Positions 1 to 9,957 of a stretch of 64,000 nucleotides of DNA are shown here, piece after piece (within the stretch, counting starts at the first letter, position 1; the number at the start of each line of letters is the position of its first letter). Under the pieces are notes generated by a model that was not told the origin of the DNA, searched no databases, and saw only the letters and a program-made list of their open reading frames with translations. Made by a program: the position numbers and the translations under genes. The DNA comes from Clostridiaceae bacterium. GTDB lineage: Bacteria; Bacillota; Clostridia; DSM-8532. Location of the stretch: positions 62,001 through 126,000 of the forward strand of contig JAAYNA010000084.1 in NCBI GenBank assembly GCA_012521105.1, read 5' to 3'.

Positions 1-1
1 A

Positions 2-679
2 GAGCATATGAGAACTTTCTACAAAACCTTTGATGATGTGAAGGATGAAAAATTTGATGGAATGATAATTACGGGCGCCCCTGTGGAACATATGGCTTTT
101 GAAGATGTGGATTATTGGGAAGAGCTGAAAAAAATAATGGACTGGAGCAAAAAACATGTTTACTCAGTAATGTATATTTGCTGGGCTGCCCAGGCGGGCC
201 TTTACCACTTCTATAATATACCTAAATATCCGCTGCCCGAGAAGCTTTTTGGGGTATTTGAGCACACTGTTACGGTAAAGAACGTAAAACTTTTAAGAGG
301 GTTTGATGATGTGTTTTATGTTCCGCATTCGAGGCATTCGGAAGTACGCAGGGAAGATATTGAAAAAGTTCCAGAACTGGAAATCCTGGCAGAATCAGCC
401 GAAGCAGGGGTTTATATAATCAGATCCAGGGATGATCGACAAATTTTTGTTACCGGACATTCTGAATATGATCCTCTTACGCTGAAAACCGAATATGATC
501 GGGATGTTGCAAAAGGGTTGGAAATAAAGATACCAAAGAACTATTTCCCTGATGATGATCCTACAAAGCCACCGGTAACAAAATGGAGAGGACACGCTAA
601 TTTGCTGTTTTCTAACTGGTTGAATTATTATGTATATCAGGAGACACCATATAATCTTGATGAGTTGAATGGCTATTGA
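2..679 (+). CDS. metA: Homoserine O-acetyltransferase MetA, 5'-truncated by window edge
   Basis: C-terminal part (about 225 residues of a roughly 305-residue family) of the MetA-type homoserine O-acyltransferase, which activates homoserine for methionine synthesis. The reading frame is open from base 2, so the true start lies outside the window; the ATG at 8 is internal. Seen: the TGAPVE stretch, the nucleophile motif [11 protein letters not shown] with its cysteine, and the PHSRHSEV segment with the conserved histidine. The residue after GAPV is Glu. In this family Glu at that position is tied to acetyl-CoA and Gly (as in E. coli GAPLG) to succinyl-CoA, so an acetyltransferase is inferred. 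This fits the O-acetylhomoserine sulfhydrylase gene 1 kb downstream. Stop TGA at 677-679. Confidence 0.93.
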   Translation, partial: EHMRTFYKTFDDVKDEKFDGMIITGAPVEHMAFEDVDYWEELKKIMDWSKKHVYSVMYICWAAQAGLYHFYNIPKYPLPEKLFGVFEHTVTVKNVKLLRGFDDVFYVPHSRHSEVRREDIEKVPELEILAESAEAGVYIIRSRDDRQIFVTGHSEYDPLTLKTEYDRDVAKGLEIKIPKNYFPDDDPTKPPVTKWRGHANLLFSNWLNYYVYQETPYNLDELNGY

Positions 680-720
680 TGCGTGACCCATTAGTTTCGA
701 TAAAAGGGGGCATAATTAAA

Positions 721-1170
721 ATGAAAATATCAACCAGAGGACAATACGGTCTTGAAGCTCTTATATATCTTGCGCTTAATTCGTCAGTTGAACCGGTAAG
801 TATAAAAAATATTGCTCAGTATTGCGGTATGTCTGAAGCTTACATACTCCAAATATTTCTTGTGTTACGAAGAGCAGGAATAGTATCCAGTATAAGGGGT
901 GCTCAGGGCGGATACATGCTTTCACGCGAGCCTTCCGAAATTAGTGTTAAAGAGATTCTTGAAATACTGGAAGGGCCTTTAGCGCTGGTTGAGTGTATTG
1001 TTGAAGAATGCGAAGAGCCATGCATCCGTTATGAAATGTGTTCTACACGTTTTTTATGGGAGAAGATCAGAGAAAGGCTGGATTCTCTTGCCAGTTCTAT
1101 CACTCTTGCCGATCTTGTAGAACATTTTCGTACTCTTGATGCAATGCAAAATCCTGATTATTGCATTTAG
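721..1170 (+). CDS. Rrf2 family regulator, IscR-like with cysteine cluster
   Basis: 149-residue Rrf2 transcription factor with an N-terminal winged helix (MKISTRGQYGLEAL, then a recognition-helix region ending in GAQGGYMLSREP). Start chosen at 721, behind a good ribosome site (aaggggg); the ORF-track start at 676 overlaps metA and adds 15 atypical residues. Residues about 85-105 carry four cysteines (CIVEECEEPCIRYEMC), the region where IscR-type members bind an Fe-S cluster. A redox- or Fe-S-sensing role is inferred. It sits between metA and a second Rrf2 gene, so control of sulfur amino acid genes is likely. Exact ligand unknown. Confidence 0.85.
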   Translation: MKISTRGQYGLEALIYLALNSSVEPVSIKNIAQYCGMSEAYILQIFLVLRRAGIVSSIRGAQGGYMLSREPSEISVKEILEILEGPLALVECIVEECEEPCIRYEMCSTRFLWEKIRERLDSLASSITLADLVEHFRTLDAMQNPDYCI

Positions 1171-1218
1171 ATATTTTAAATTATTACATATGATTTTTTT
1201 ACTCGGAAGGGGGATTAA

Positions 1219-1659
1219 ATGAAGATCTCTACGAAGGGCAGATATGGTCTTAGGGCAATGGTGGATCTGGCAGTCTTCTCAGGTGGTGAACATGTATCGT
1301 TAAGCAGTATTGCAGAAAGGCAGATGATATCAGTCAATTACCTGGAACAGGTTTTTTCGGTGCTTAGAAAGGCAGGTCTTGTAAGGAGCATAAAAGGTGC
1401 CCAGGGGGGCTATACATTAACGGATGAACCATCAAATATTTATGTTGGAAGTATACTCCGTGTCTTAGAGGGAGAGTTATCGGTTATTGAATTTGATAAT
1501 TCAGAGTGCAGAAATATGATTCAAGCTTGTCTTAAAGATATGGTATGGGACAGGATGAACGAATGCCTGAATGAGATGGTTGACTCTATCACTCTTGAAG
1601 ATCTTGCAAATGATTACAGAAGGTTAAATGGCTTTGATGCCATTATGTATTATATATAA
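1219..1659 (+). CDS. Rrf2 family regulator, CymR-like
   Basis: 146-residue Rrf2 protein starting at ATG 1219 behind ggaaggggg. The N-terminal winged helix is clear (MKISTKGRYGLRAMVDLA, GAQGGYTL). Unlike its upstream neighbour it lacks the four-cysteine cluster: only two cysteines in the same region, seven residues apart, so it is less likely to hold an Fe-S cluster. It is followed 39 bp later by the sulfhydrylase gene and then cysK. In Firmicutes CymR represses cysteine metabolism together with CysK, so a CymR-like job is a reasonable inference. An AT-rich TTATTACATA motif 28 bp upstream recurs at cysK. Confidence 0.83.
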   Translation: MKISTKGRYGLRAMVDLAVFSGGEHVSLSSIAERQMISVNYLEQVFSVLRKAGLVRSIKGAQGGYTLTDEPSNIYVGSILRVLEGELSVIEFDNSECRNMIQACLKDMVWDRMNECLNEMVDSITLEDLANDYRRLNGFDAIMYYI

Positions 1660-2988
<1,329 letters not shown>

Positions 2989-2992
2989 TACC

Positions 2993-3053
2993 TATTATTA
3001 CATAAAATAATTGCATAAATGCATCGTAGTTTGATAGAATCTATGTAATAATA
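2993..3053. promoter_or_regulatory. cysK promoter flanked by 12-bp inverted repeats (possible Rrf2/CymR-type operator)
   Basis: TATTATTACATA at 2993-3004 and its exact reverse complement at 3042-3053 flank a promoter-like pair TTGCAT (3011-3016) and TAGAAT (3035-3040, 18-bp spacer). The right arm lies at the expected transcription start. The 10-mer TTATTACATA also occurs at 1181-1190 just before the second Rrf2 gene. Operator function is inferred from position and symmetry only. Confidence 0.45.
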
Positions 3054-3074
3054 TTGTTTCTTAGAGGTGAGTGC

Positions 3075-4004
3075 ATGGCTGGGATAGCAAAGAATTTAAC
3101 AGAGCTGATAGGCAACACGCCCATGCTTGAGCTGGCGAATTACAGTAATTCTGAGGAATTGGAAGCAAAAATTATAGCAAAGCTTGAGTATTTTAATCCT
3201 GCGGGAAGTGTTAAGGATCGTATAGGTTTAGCTATGATCCGGGACGCAGAAGAAAAAGGCCTTATAAACAAAGATACGGTTATTATTGAGCCAACAAGCG
3301 GAAACACTGGTGTTGCTCTGGCTTTTGTTGCTGCTGTGAAAGGGTATCGTCTGATTATTACACTACCTGAAAATTTCAGTGTGGAAAGAAGAAACCTTAT
3401 GAAGGCATTAGGAGCAGAGCTGGTCCTTACTCCTGCCCAGGAAGGTATGGGTGGGGCAATCAGAAAGGCCAATGAGCTGGCAGCAGAAATACCTAATTCA
3501 TTTATACCGCAACAATTTGAAAATCCAGCGAATCCCGAAATTCATAAAAATACCACAGCTGAGGAAATCTGGCGTGATACAGATGGCAAGGTTGATATAT
3601 TTGTGGCCGGTGTTGGAACTGGCGGAACGTTGACAGGTGTTGGTGAAGTTCTAAAGAGCAGAGCAAGAGATGTCAGGATTATTGCTGTCGAGTCGGCTGA
3701 TTCAGCTGTTTTGTCCGGAGGTATGAGAGGTCCTCACAAAATTCAGGGCATTGGAGCCGGGTTTATACCAAAGGTCTTAAATACAGATATTATTGATGAG
3801 GTATTTCCTGTTAAAAATGATGATGCTTATCAGACATCAAGGAAGCTGGCATCTTTGGAAGGGCTTTTGGTGGGTATTTCTGCCGGAGCAGCTGTTTTTG
3901 CTGCGACACAAATAGCAAAAAGGCCTGAAAATAAGGGTAAGAACATAGTTGTTATTCTTCCCGATACTGCCGAACGTTACTATTCTGCCGGGTTATTTGA
4001 GTAG
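3075..4004 (+). CDS. cysK: Cysteine synthase (O-acetylserine sulfhydrylase)
   Basis: 309-residue fold-type II PLP enzyme converting O-acetylserine and sulfide to cysteine. Start set at ATG 3075, behind agaggtgag; the track start at 3054 has no ribosome site. Seen: [11 protein letters not shown] at the N terminus, the PLP lysine in AGSVKDRIG at residue 47, [14 protein letters not shown], the phosphate-binding loop [10 protein letters not shown], and the C-terminal [11 protein letters not shown]. Length and motifs are standard for CysK. It may also act as the partner of a CymR-like repressor, as known in Bacillus; that is inference. Confidence 0.96.
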   Translation: MAGIAKNLTELIGNTPMLELANYSNSEELEAKIIAKLEYFNPAGSVKDRIGLAMIRDAEEKGLINKDTVIIEPTSGNTGVALAFVAAVKGYRLIITLPENFSVERRNLMKALGAELVLTPAQEGMGGAIRKANELAAEIPNSFIPQQFENPANPEIHKNTTAEEIWRDTDGKVDIFVAGVGTGGTLTGVGEVLKSRARDVRIIAVESADSAVLSGGMRGPHKIQGIGAGFIPKVLNTDIIDEVFPVKNDDAYQTSRKLASLEGLLVGISAGAAVFAATQIAKRPENKGKNIVVILPDTAERYYSAGLFE

Positions 4005-4062
4005 TTTTCGGGATGTTTAATAAAAGAGCATATATTGCTCAATTATTAACCCCCACTAAAGG

Positions 4063-4084
4063 GGCAGGGGATAAAACCCCTGCC
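4063..4084. terminator. Hairpin between convergent cysK and spore coat genes
   Basis: GGCAGGGG, loop ATAAAA, CCCCTGCC: an 8-bp GC-rich stem between converging genes. The following T-tract is poor on both strands, so a terminator is likely but not classical. Confidence 0.5.
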
Positions 4085-4115
4085 TCATCTTAATGCATAG
4101 GCATCGTGTTAATGA

Positions 4116-4403
4116 TTACTTCTGCATACCCTGCTGTTGTTGTTGCTCTTGGCCGCCACTTTGTAATTGAGAGTAAACCTGCTGTATCTGGTTTTGCTGC
4201 GCCTGTTGTGCGGGCTGATAATATCCTTTCTGGATGGCGTATTGAGCAAGCCTCAGCTGCCGTTCTTCATCCTGGTTACGCATTTGTTGAAAAGTCTGCC
4301 TTAACTGAAGATTACTGCATTCGGATATAACAGTGGAATAACCTGTTAAACTGCTTTTTAACGAGCTCAGGTAGTCATTGACCATGTCCTTTTCGGTCAT
4401 CAT
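4116..4403 (-). CDS. Spore coat protein, CotF-like
   Basis: 95-residue helical protein resembling the C-terminal half of the CotF spore coat family (MTEKDMVNDYLSSLKSSLTGY, then ECSNLQLRQTFQQMRNQDEE). The last 30 residues are very rich in glutamine (QPAQQAQQNQIQQ, later five Q in a row). Start ATG 4403 behind aaggaga; a second ATG follows directly, so the start could be one codon later. It is 12 bp downstream of the other coat gene on the same strand. Role: minor outer-spore component by family; sporulation-time expression is inferred. Confidence 0.85.
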   Translation of the reverse strand: MMTEKDMVNDYLSSLKSSLTGYSTVISECSNLQLRQTFQQMRNQDEERQLRLAQYAIQKGYYQPAQQAQQNQIQQVYSQLQSGGQEQQQQQGMQK

Positions 4404-4415
4404 ATAATCATCTCC

Positions 4416-4604
4416 TTACTGTAAAAATGACATTAGCTTTTGTTTGTTTGCCTTTGCATCATTCGCGTCTTTTTGCAGCATCTGCTTAAGCGCTGGATCC
4501 TGGCACTGCTGTGCGTAAGTTTCCAGTTTTTTTATACATGTATCATGGGCTCCAATCATTTGACGCAAATTCTGCAACTCCATTTCACTAATTTGTTGCG
4601 GCAT
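4416..4604 (-). CDS. Small spore coat-like helical protein
   Basis: 62-residue acidic/amphipathic helical protein (MPQQISEMELQNLRQMIGAH, KQMLQKDANDAKANKQKLM) with ribosome site aaaggagc. It has the look of the short CotF-type partners encoded in tandem in clostridia, and it overlaps no other gene. First gene of a two-gene minus-strand operon with the CotF-like protein. No catalytic motif. Confidence 0.75.
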   Translation of the reverse strand: MPQQISEMELQNLRQMIGAHDTCIKKLETYAQQCQDPALKQMLQKDANDAKANKQKLMSFLQ

Positions 4605-4779
4605 ATTACCTGCTCCTTTCTTTATAAGTGTCGCTATTTAGTTTTGATAAAATTACAAATATTATTCACGATGTGAAATATTGGAATGCTTTGCGTCGTT
4701 TTTACAGTAATCGACTTTATCTTCCATCCTGAATACTTCTTGATAAGTTACTCCAAGTCCTGAAATGCCATTAAATTGT

Positions 4780-4830
4780 AAGTGGCCATATTGATTTAAG
4801 AGTAATAATCTTAAATCAATATGGCCACTT
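4780..4830 (-). terminator. Perfect 21-bp inverted repeat directly 3' of tRNA-Pro
   Basis: Arms 4780-4800 and 4810-4830 are exact reverse complements (AAGTGGCCATATTGATTTAAG) around a 9-base loop. It begins 4 bases beyond the encoded CCA of tRNA-Pro. Probably the tRNA terminator, though no T-run follows on the minus strand and the stem is longer than usual. Confidence 0.55.
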
Positions 4831-4834
4831 TAAC

Positions 4835-4912
4835 TGGTCGGAGTGACTGGATTTGAACCAGCGACCTCTTGCACCCCAAGCAAGCACTCATACCAAACTG
4901 AGCTACACCCCG
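4835..4912 (-). tRNA. tRNA-Pro (anticodon GGG)
   Basis: Read on the minus strand. Acceptor stem CGGGGTG/CACTCCG (one G-T pair), D arm with GCTC-AGTTTGGTAT-GAGT, anticodon stem CTTGC/GCAAG with loop TTGGGGT giving anticodon GGG (codon CCC), and T arm GCTGG-TTCAAAT-CCAGT. The 3' CCA is encoded (4835-4837 complement). It decodes CCC/CCU; another tRNA-Pro must serve CCA/CCG elsewhere. Confidence 0.95.
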
Positions 4913-5078
4913 ACGGCGACATTAAGTATTATAAGACATATTTAAAAAAATCTCAAGGGTTTTGAGCAAAAAATTTATACCAGTTCGTATTCATGTTTTC
5001 AATCTGGCATATTTCATGACTAAAACCAGGATCAGGAGAGCAATATAAACATGTAAAAACATTTGGAGGATGATGAAA

Positions 5079-8000
5079 GTGCCAAAGCAAATGAAAACAA
5101 TGGATGGAAATGCAGCAGCAGCTTATGCATCATACTTTTTTACCGAGGTTGCGGGTATATATCCTATAACACCATCCTCGCCAATGGCTGAACTGGTGGA
5201 TGAGTGGTCTGCCCATGGCAGGAAAAACATGTTTGATCAGCCGGTAAAGGTTATAGAAATGCAATCCGAAGCCGGAGCTGCGGGCGTTGTACATGGCTCA
5301 CTTGCTGCAGGTGCATTAACCACAACATACACAGCATCTCAGGGACTGCTTTTAATGATACCTAATATGTACAAAATTGCAGGAGAGCTGCTTCCGGGAG
5401 TATTTCATGTATCTGCCAGGGCAATTGCCAGCCATGCGTTATCAATTTTCGGTGATCACCAGGATGTAATGGCATGCCGTCAGACGGGATTCGCACTCCT
5501 GGCATCGGCAAATGTGCAGGAAGTAATGGACCTGGGTGCTATTGCACATCTTTGTGCGATTAAATCAAGGGTACCTTTTCTGCATTTTTTCGACGGATTC
5601 AGGACATCCCACGAACAGCAGAAGATAGAAGTTCTTGATTATGAAAACTTAAAAAAGCTGGTGGACTTTAATGCAATACAAAAATTCCGGGAAAGATCGC
5701 TTAACCCTGGTCGTCCAATGGTTCGCGGTACGGCACAGAACCCGGATATATTCTTTCAGAACAGAGAAGTATCGAATCCATTTTATAATGCTGTACCCGA
5801 CATTGTTAATGACTATATGCAGGAAATAAGTAAAATTACCGGTAGGGATTATAAGCCCTTTAATTATTACGGCGATCCTGACGCTGAATATGTAATTGTG
5901 GCAATGGGATCGGTTTGTGACTGCATTGATGAAGTGGTGGATTATCTCGCTGGGAAAGGTGAAAAGGTTGGCTCAATAAGGGTACACCTATACAGACCCT
6001 TCTCACATAATTATTTATTAAATGTGTTACCAAAGACTGTTAAGAAAATTGCAGTGCTGGACAGAACGAAGGAGCCGGGTGCACCCGGTGAACCCTTATA
6101 TCTGGATATAGCAAATTTCATATTTAAAAATGAACTGGATATTCAGGTTATTGGCGGGCGGTATGGACTTGGCTCTAAGGATACAAGACCTTCACAGATT
6201 ATTGCTGTCTTTGAAAATCTTAAAGAAGAAAATCCAAAAGACAGGTTTACGATTGGTATTGTAGACGATGTAACGAATACATCTCTTGAAGAAGGCGAGA
6301 TAATAGACACAACACCTGAGGGAACAGTGAGCTGTAAATTTTGGGGACTTGGTTCTGACGGTACTGTAGGTGCAAACAAAACAGCCATTAAAATAATTGG
6401 TGATAAAACTAATTTATATGCACAAGGATACTTTTCATACGATAGCAAAAAATCGGGCGGTTCTACCATATCTCACCTCAGGTTCGGTCCGAAGCCAATC
6501 CGCTCGTCTTACCTTGTCTATAATGCCGACTATATTGCTTGCCATAATCCTTCTTTTGTAAATCACTTTGACCTTTTAAAGGGGCTTAAGAAGAAGGGGA
6601 TATTTGTTCTAAACTGCCAGTGGAGTGAGGAAGAACTGAACGATAAACTTCCTGCGTCAATAAAGAGGTATATAGCCAACAATGATATTAATTTTTATAT
6701 AATAAATGCAATTAAGATTGCGGGAGAGGTAGGGCTTGGAAATCGCATTAATATGGTTATGCAGAGTGTTTTTTTCAAGCTGACCGAAATAATTCCTGCG
6801 GATGATGCAATACGCTATCTAAAAGAATCGGTTGAGACTGCTTATGGGAGAAAAGGTCAAAAAATAGTCGATATGAATAAAGAGGCCATAGACAGATCTC
6901 TCAAGGCTCTGATTAAAGTTAATGTTCCGGCAGAATGGAAGGATGCTGTCGATGAAGAAATGCCAATAAAGGATGAACCCGAATTTGTTAAAAAAATTCA
7001 AAGACCGATGGCAAGACATGAGGGAGATGAACTTCCTGTCAGCGCTTTTATTGGTATGGAAGACGGAAGTTTCCCGGTTGGCACAACAAAATTTGAAAAA
7101 CGCGGAATTGCTGTACTTGTTCCCGAATGGCAAATAGACAAATGTATTCAATGTAACCAATGTTCTTATGTTTGTCCTCATGCAGTAATCAGGCCGGTTT
7201 TATTGGACAGCGAAGAAGAAAAAAGAGCTCCTGACACCTTCAAAACCTTGCAGGCGAAGGGGAAAGGACTCGAAAAGTACAGGTACAGGATTCAAATCAG
7301 TCCGATGGATTGTACGGGCTGCGGAGTATGTGCCGATGTCTGTCCGGCACCGGGCAAGGCATTGATTATGAAAGATGCTGAACAGGAAATAATGATGGAA
7401 TCTGAAAACTATGAGTTTTGTTTAACTGTAACCGAAAAAGAGGCCATGGACCGAAAGACGCTTAAAGGCAGTCAGTTTATACGGCCATTGTTTGAGTTTA
7501 ATTGTGCCTGCCCGGGCTGTGGAGAAACACCTTATATTAAGCTTCTTACCCAGTTATTCGGTGACAGAATGCTGATTGCAAATGCGACAGGGTGTTCATC
7601 GATATACAGTGCCAGCGCACCGTCCATACCATATACGACAAATGCTTCTGGCAGAGGTCCTGCATGGGGAAATTCCCTGTTTGAGGATAATGCTGAATAT
7701 GGTTATGGAATGTTTCTTGGTGTAAAGCAGCTGCGGGAGAAAATAGCAGAGTTAATGAAAGAAGCAATGAAAACTGATATCTCGGATAAAGCTAAGGATG
7801 CATTTCAAAAATGGCTTGACAGTTTCGATGATGGAGAAGAATCCAAAAAGGCTTCGGCAGTGGTTATGGAAGTTTTGAAAGAGAGCCCTGATAATCCGAT
7901 ATTTAAAATGATTCTATCCCTGAAGGACTATCTTATCAAACAATCCCAATGGATTATAGGCGGTGATGGCTGGGCTTATGACATAGGATTCGGGGGAGTG

Positions 8001-8597
8001 GATCAGGTACTTTCAACCGGTGACGATGTGAACCTGCTTGTTTTGGATACTGAAGTTTATTCAAATACGGGAGGGCAATCTTCAAAAGCCACACCAACTG
8101 CAGCCGTTGCAAAATTTGCAGCTGCAGGTAAGAAAATCAGGAAAAAAGATCTTGGCATGATGGCTATGAGCTATGGTTATGTATATGTAGCTCAAATTGC
8201 AATGGGTGCAAACATGAATCATACTATAAAAACACTTGTGGAGGCTGAAAACTATAAAGGGCCGTCTCTTATAATCGCATACTCACCATGTATCAACCAT
8301 GGTATTAAAACCGGAATGGGAACAAGCATTGCAGAAGAGAAAAAAGCCGTTGAATGTGGTTACTGGCACCTGTACCGCTATAACCCAACCCTTAGAGAAC
8401 AGGGAAAAAATCCGTTTATCCTCGACTCTAAGGAGCCTACAAAGAATTTCAAGGAATTTTTACGCGGAGAAGTGCGATACTCGCAACTGGCCACAGTATT
8501 CCCTGAGATAGCAGAAGATTTGTTTGATAAGGCTGAAATGCATGCCAGAGAAAGATATGAATCGTATAAACGTCTGGCAGAAATGCAGTATCAATAA
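5079..8597 (+). CDS. nifJ: Pyruvate:ferredoxin (flavodoxin) oxidoreductase
   Basis: About 1172 residues: the single-chain form that oxidatively decarboxylates pyruvate to acetyl-CoA and reduces ferredoxin, central to clostridial fermentation. Domain order seen: N-terminal pyrimidine-binding domain (GIYPITPSSPMAE), transketolase-C-like and gamma domains (GLGSDGTVGANK near 430), then two [4Fe-4S] motifs CIQCNQCSYVCP (about 688) and CTGCGVCADVCP (about 744). The C-terminal TPP domain has CACPGCGETPY and GDGWAYDIG plus SNTGGQ. Start: GGAGGA at 5065-5070 sits 8 bases before GTG 5079, whereas the track ATG at 5070 overlaps it, so GTG is preferred. Monocistronic with its own terminator. Confidence 0.96.
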   Translation: MPKQMKTMDGNAAAAYASYFFTEVAGIYPITPSSPMAELVDEWSAHGRKNMFDQPVKVIEMQSEAGAAGVVHGSLAAGALTTTYTASQGLLLMIPNMYKIAGELLPGVFHVSARAIASHALSIFGDHQDVMACRQTGFALLASANVQEVMDLGAIAHLCAIKSRVPFLHFFDGFRTSHEQQKIEVLDYENLKKLVDFNAIQKFRERSLNPGRPMVRGTAQNPDIFFQNREVSNPFYNAVPDIVNDYMQEISKITGRDYKPFNYYGDPDAEYVIVAMGSVCDCIDEVVDYLAGKGEKVGSIRVHLYRPFSHNYLLNVLPKTVKKIAVLDRTKEPGAPGEPLYLDIANFIFKNELDIQVIGGRYGLGSKDTRPSQIIAVFENLKEENPKDRFTIGIVDDVTNTSLEEGEIIDTTPEGTVSCKFWGLGSDGTVGANKTAIKIIGDKTNLYAQGYFSYDSKKSGGSTISHLRFGPKPIRSSYLVYNADYIACHNPSFVNHFDLLKGLKKKGIFVLNCQWSEEELNDKLPASIKRYIANNDINFYIINAIKIAGEVGLGNRINMVMQSVFFKLTEIIPADDAIRYLKESVETAYGRKGQKIVDMNKEAIDRSLKALIKVNVPAEWKDAVDEEMPIKDEPEFVKKIQRPMARHEGDELPVSAFIGMEDGSFPVGTTKFEKRGIAVLVPEWQIDKCIQCNQCSYVCPHAVIRPVLLDSEEEKRAPDTFKTLQAKGKGLEKYRYRIQISPMDCTGCGVCADVCPAPGKALIMKDAEQEIMMESENYEFCLTVTEKEAMDRKTLKGSQFIRPLFEFNCACPGCGETPYIKLLTQLFGDRMLIANATGCSSIYSASAPSIPYTTNASGRGPAWGNSLFEDNAEYGYGMFLGVKQLREKIAELMKEAMKTDISDKAKDAFQKWLDSFDDGEESKKASAVVMEVLKESPDNPIFKMILSLKDYLIKQSQWIIGGDGWAYDIGFGGVDQVLSTGDDVNLLVLDTEVYSNTGGQSSKATPTAAVAKFAAAGKKIRKKDLGMMAMSYGYVYVAQIAMGANMNHTIKTLVEAENYKGPSLIIAYSPCINHGIKTGMGTSIAEEKKAVECGYWHLYRYNPTLREQGKNPFILDSKEPTKNFKEFLRGEVRYSQLATVFPEIAEDLFDKAEMHARERYESYKRLAEMQYQ

Positions 8598-8607
8598 ATA
8601 ACAGTAA

Positions 8608-8641
8608 TTAAAGGCGTCTTAAAAGGCGCCTTTAAAATTTT
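8608..8641 (+). terminator. Rho-independent terminator of the PFOR gene
   Basis: Stem TTAAAGGCG (8608-8616) with CGCCTTTAA (8627-8635), followed by AATTTT, 11 bases after the stop codon. Confidence 0.75.
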
Positions 8642-8648
8642 AATACCT

Positions 8649-8816
8649 CTATTTTTGGTTTTGATCTACATATTCCTTAGCGTTTATTACACCTGTTTCT
8701 TTTGGTATTATAACCCCTGTTACAGGTTGAGTTTTTTCAATATCGGCCCATGAGGCAGTATCATGTCTTTCTATGGGCTTTTGCATAAAGACCTGTTTTT
8801 TCTTGTTTTCGCTCAT
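8649..8816 (-). CDS. Small DUF3787-like spore protein (55 aa)
   Basis: Not in the ORF track. On the minus strand, aaaaggagg lies 7 bases before ATG 8816 and opens a 55-residue frame ending in TAG at 8649. The product starts MSENKKKQVFMQKPIERHDT and contains TASWADIEKTQPVTGV, IPKETGVINAKEYVDQNQK. The pattern (IEKHDTAAWA, then VINAKEWV) is what I recall for DUF3787, a small clostridial family reported on spore surfaces; the match is from memory. Soluble, no membrane segment. It is divergent from the methyltransferase and convergent with PFOR. Confidence 0.8.
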   Translation of the reverse strand: MSENKKKQVFMQKPIERHDTASWADIEKTQPVTGVIIPKETGVINAKEYVDQNQK

Positions 8817-8979
8817 GTTTAACCTCCTTTTGCTTTATAGGAAAAAATAAATTTACCCGTTTCTTCTTATTATTTCTCTGAACGAAATAAATATTTGCAT
8901 TAAGTAATATGACAACCTTCAATTTTACTGCCCGTTATGTTAAAATTAGGCGAAAATGCATTTGGAGGGTAGTTACTAA

Positions 8980-9849
8980 ATGCTGCTTGCAGATAAGTGG
9001 AAATACTATGAACTTATAGATACCGGAAACAAGGAAAAACTCGAAAGATGGGGCGATTACATTTTAAGAAGGCCCGAACCACAGGCTATGTGGCCTAATA
9101 CGCGCAACGAAAAAGTATGGGCGAATGCAGATGCTCACTATCGAAGAAATCAGAAAGGAAAAGGCCGGTGGGATTATAAAAGCAAAATTCCGCAAAGATG
9201 GACTGTTTCCTATGGTAACCTTTCATTTTATATAGAGCCTGCAGGGTCAAAACACACCGGGTTATTTCCTGAACAGGCTGTAAACTGGGAATGGATGATG
9301 AAAATAATAAAATCTTCATCAAAGCCTGTTCGGGTACTGAACCTCTTTGCGTATACCGGAGGAGCTACTGTGGCATGTGCCTGCGCAGGAGCTGAAGTGT
9401 GTCATGTTGATGCAGTAAAAAGTACTGTGGCCAAGGCAAAGGAAAATGTTCTGTTATCGGGACTGAGTGACAGGACTGTCAGGTTCATAACCGATGATGT
9501 GATTAAATTTGTACAGAGGGAAAAGCGCCGGGGTAAGATGTACGAGGGGATCATCATGGACCCGCCGTCCTATGGCAGAGGCCCTAAAGGGGAACAGTGG
9601 AAGATAGAAAATGAGCTGTATGGACTGGTAGAGTTATGTACAGAGATTTTAAGCCCTGAACCGCTATTCTTCCTGATAAACTCATATACTACAGGTCTTG
9701 CTCCCAGCGTTCTTACCAATATTTTGACCCTGACCATGACAAAAAGGTTTGGAGGCCACGCATACAGCGACGAAATAGGTCTTCCTGTAACATCATCCGG
9801 ACTGGTTCTTCCATGTGGAACCTCGGGCAGATGGGAAAGTTCCGCTTAA
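8980..9849 (+). CDS. Class I SAM-dependent methyltransferase, RlmI-like
   Basis: 289 residues. The Rossmann core is typical of the RlmI/YwbD-type rRNA cytosine methyltransferase group: motif I VLNLFAYTGGATVACACAGA, an acidic residue in CHVDAVK, DDVIKFV, and the catalytic-type motif MDPPSYGRGPKG. It lacks an N-terminal PUA domain, so it belongs to the shorter class often annotated only as SAM-dependent methyltransferase. rRNA as substrate is inferred. Ribosome site ggagggt upstream of ATG 8980. Confidence 0.85.
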   Translation: MLLADKWKYYELIDTGNKEKLERWGDYILRRPEPQAMWPNTRNEKVWANADAHYRRNQKGKGRWDYKSKIPQRWTVSYGNLSFYIEPAGSKHTGLFPEQAVNWEWMMKIIKSSSKPVRVLNLFAYTGGATVACACAGAEVCHVDAVKSTVAKAKENVLLSGLSDRTVRFITDDVIKFVQREKRRGKMYEGIIMDPPSYGRGPKGEQWKIENELYGLVELCTEILSPEPLFFLINSYTTGLAPSVLTNILTLTMTKRFGGHAYSDEIGLPVTSSGLVLPCGTSGRWESSA

Positions 9850-9881
9850 AATAATTTATACATTTGATAGTCAAGTAGAAA

Positions 9882-9925
9882 AGGAAGATGATTCATGATA
9901 ATATAGGAACCATCTTCCTGCTTAA
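9882..9925. terminator. Bidirectional hairpin between methyltransferase and binding-protein gene
   Basis: AGGAAGATG (9882-9890) pairs with CATCTTCCT (9911-9919) between two converging genes. The T-tract is short on either side (CTTAAATTT on +, CTTTTCTAC on -). Confidence 0.55.
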
Positions 9926-9957
9926 ATTTGCGAAAATGAGGATGCTTTGTTGTTACA

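Noticed and set aside
4106-4330. 74-aa plus-strand ORF
   Set aside because: Antisense shadow of the glutamine-rich CotF-like gene; no ribosome site.
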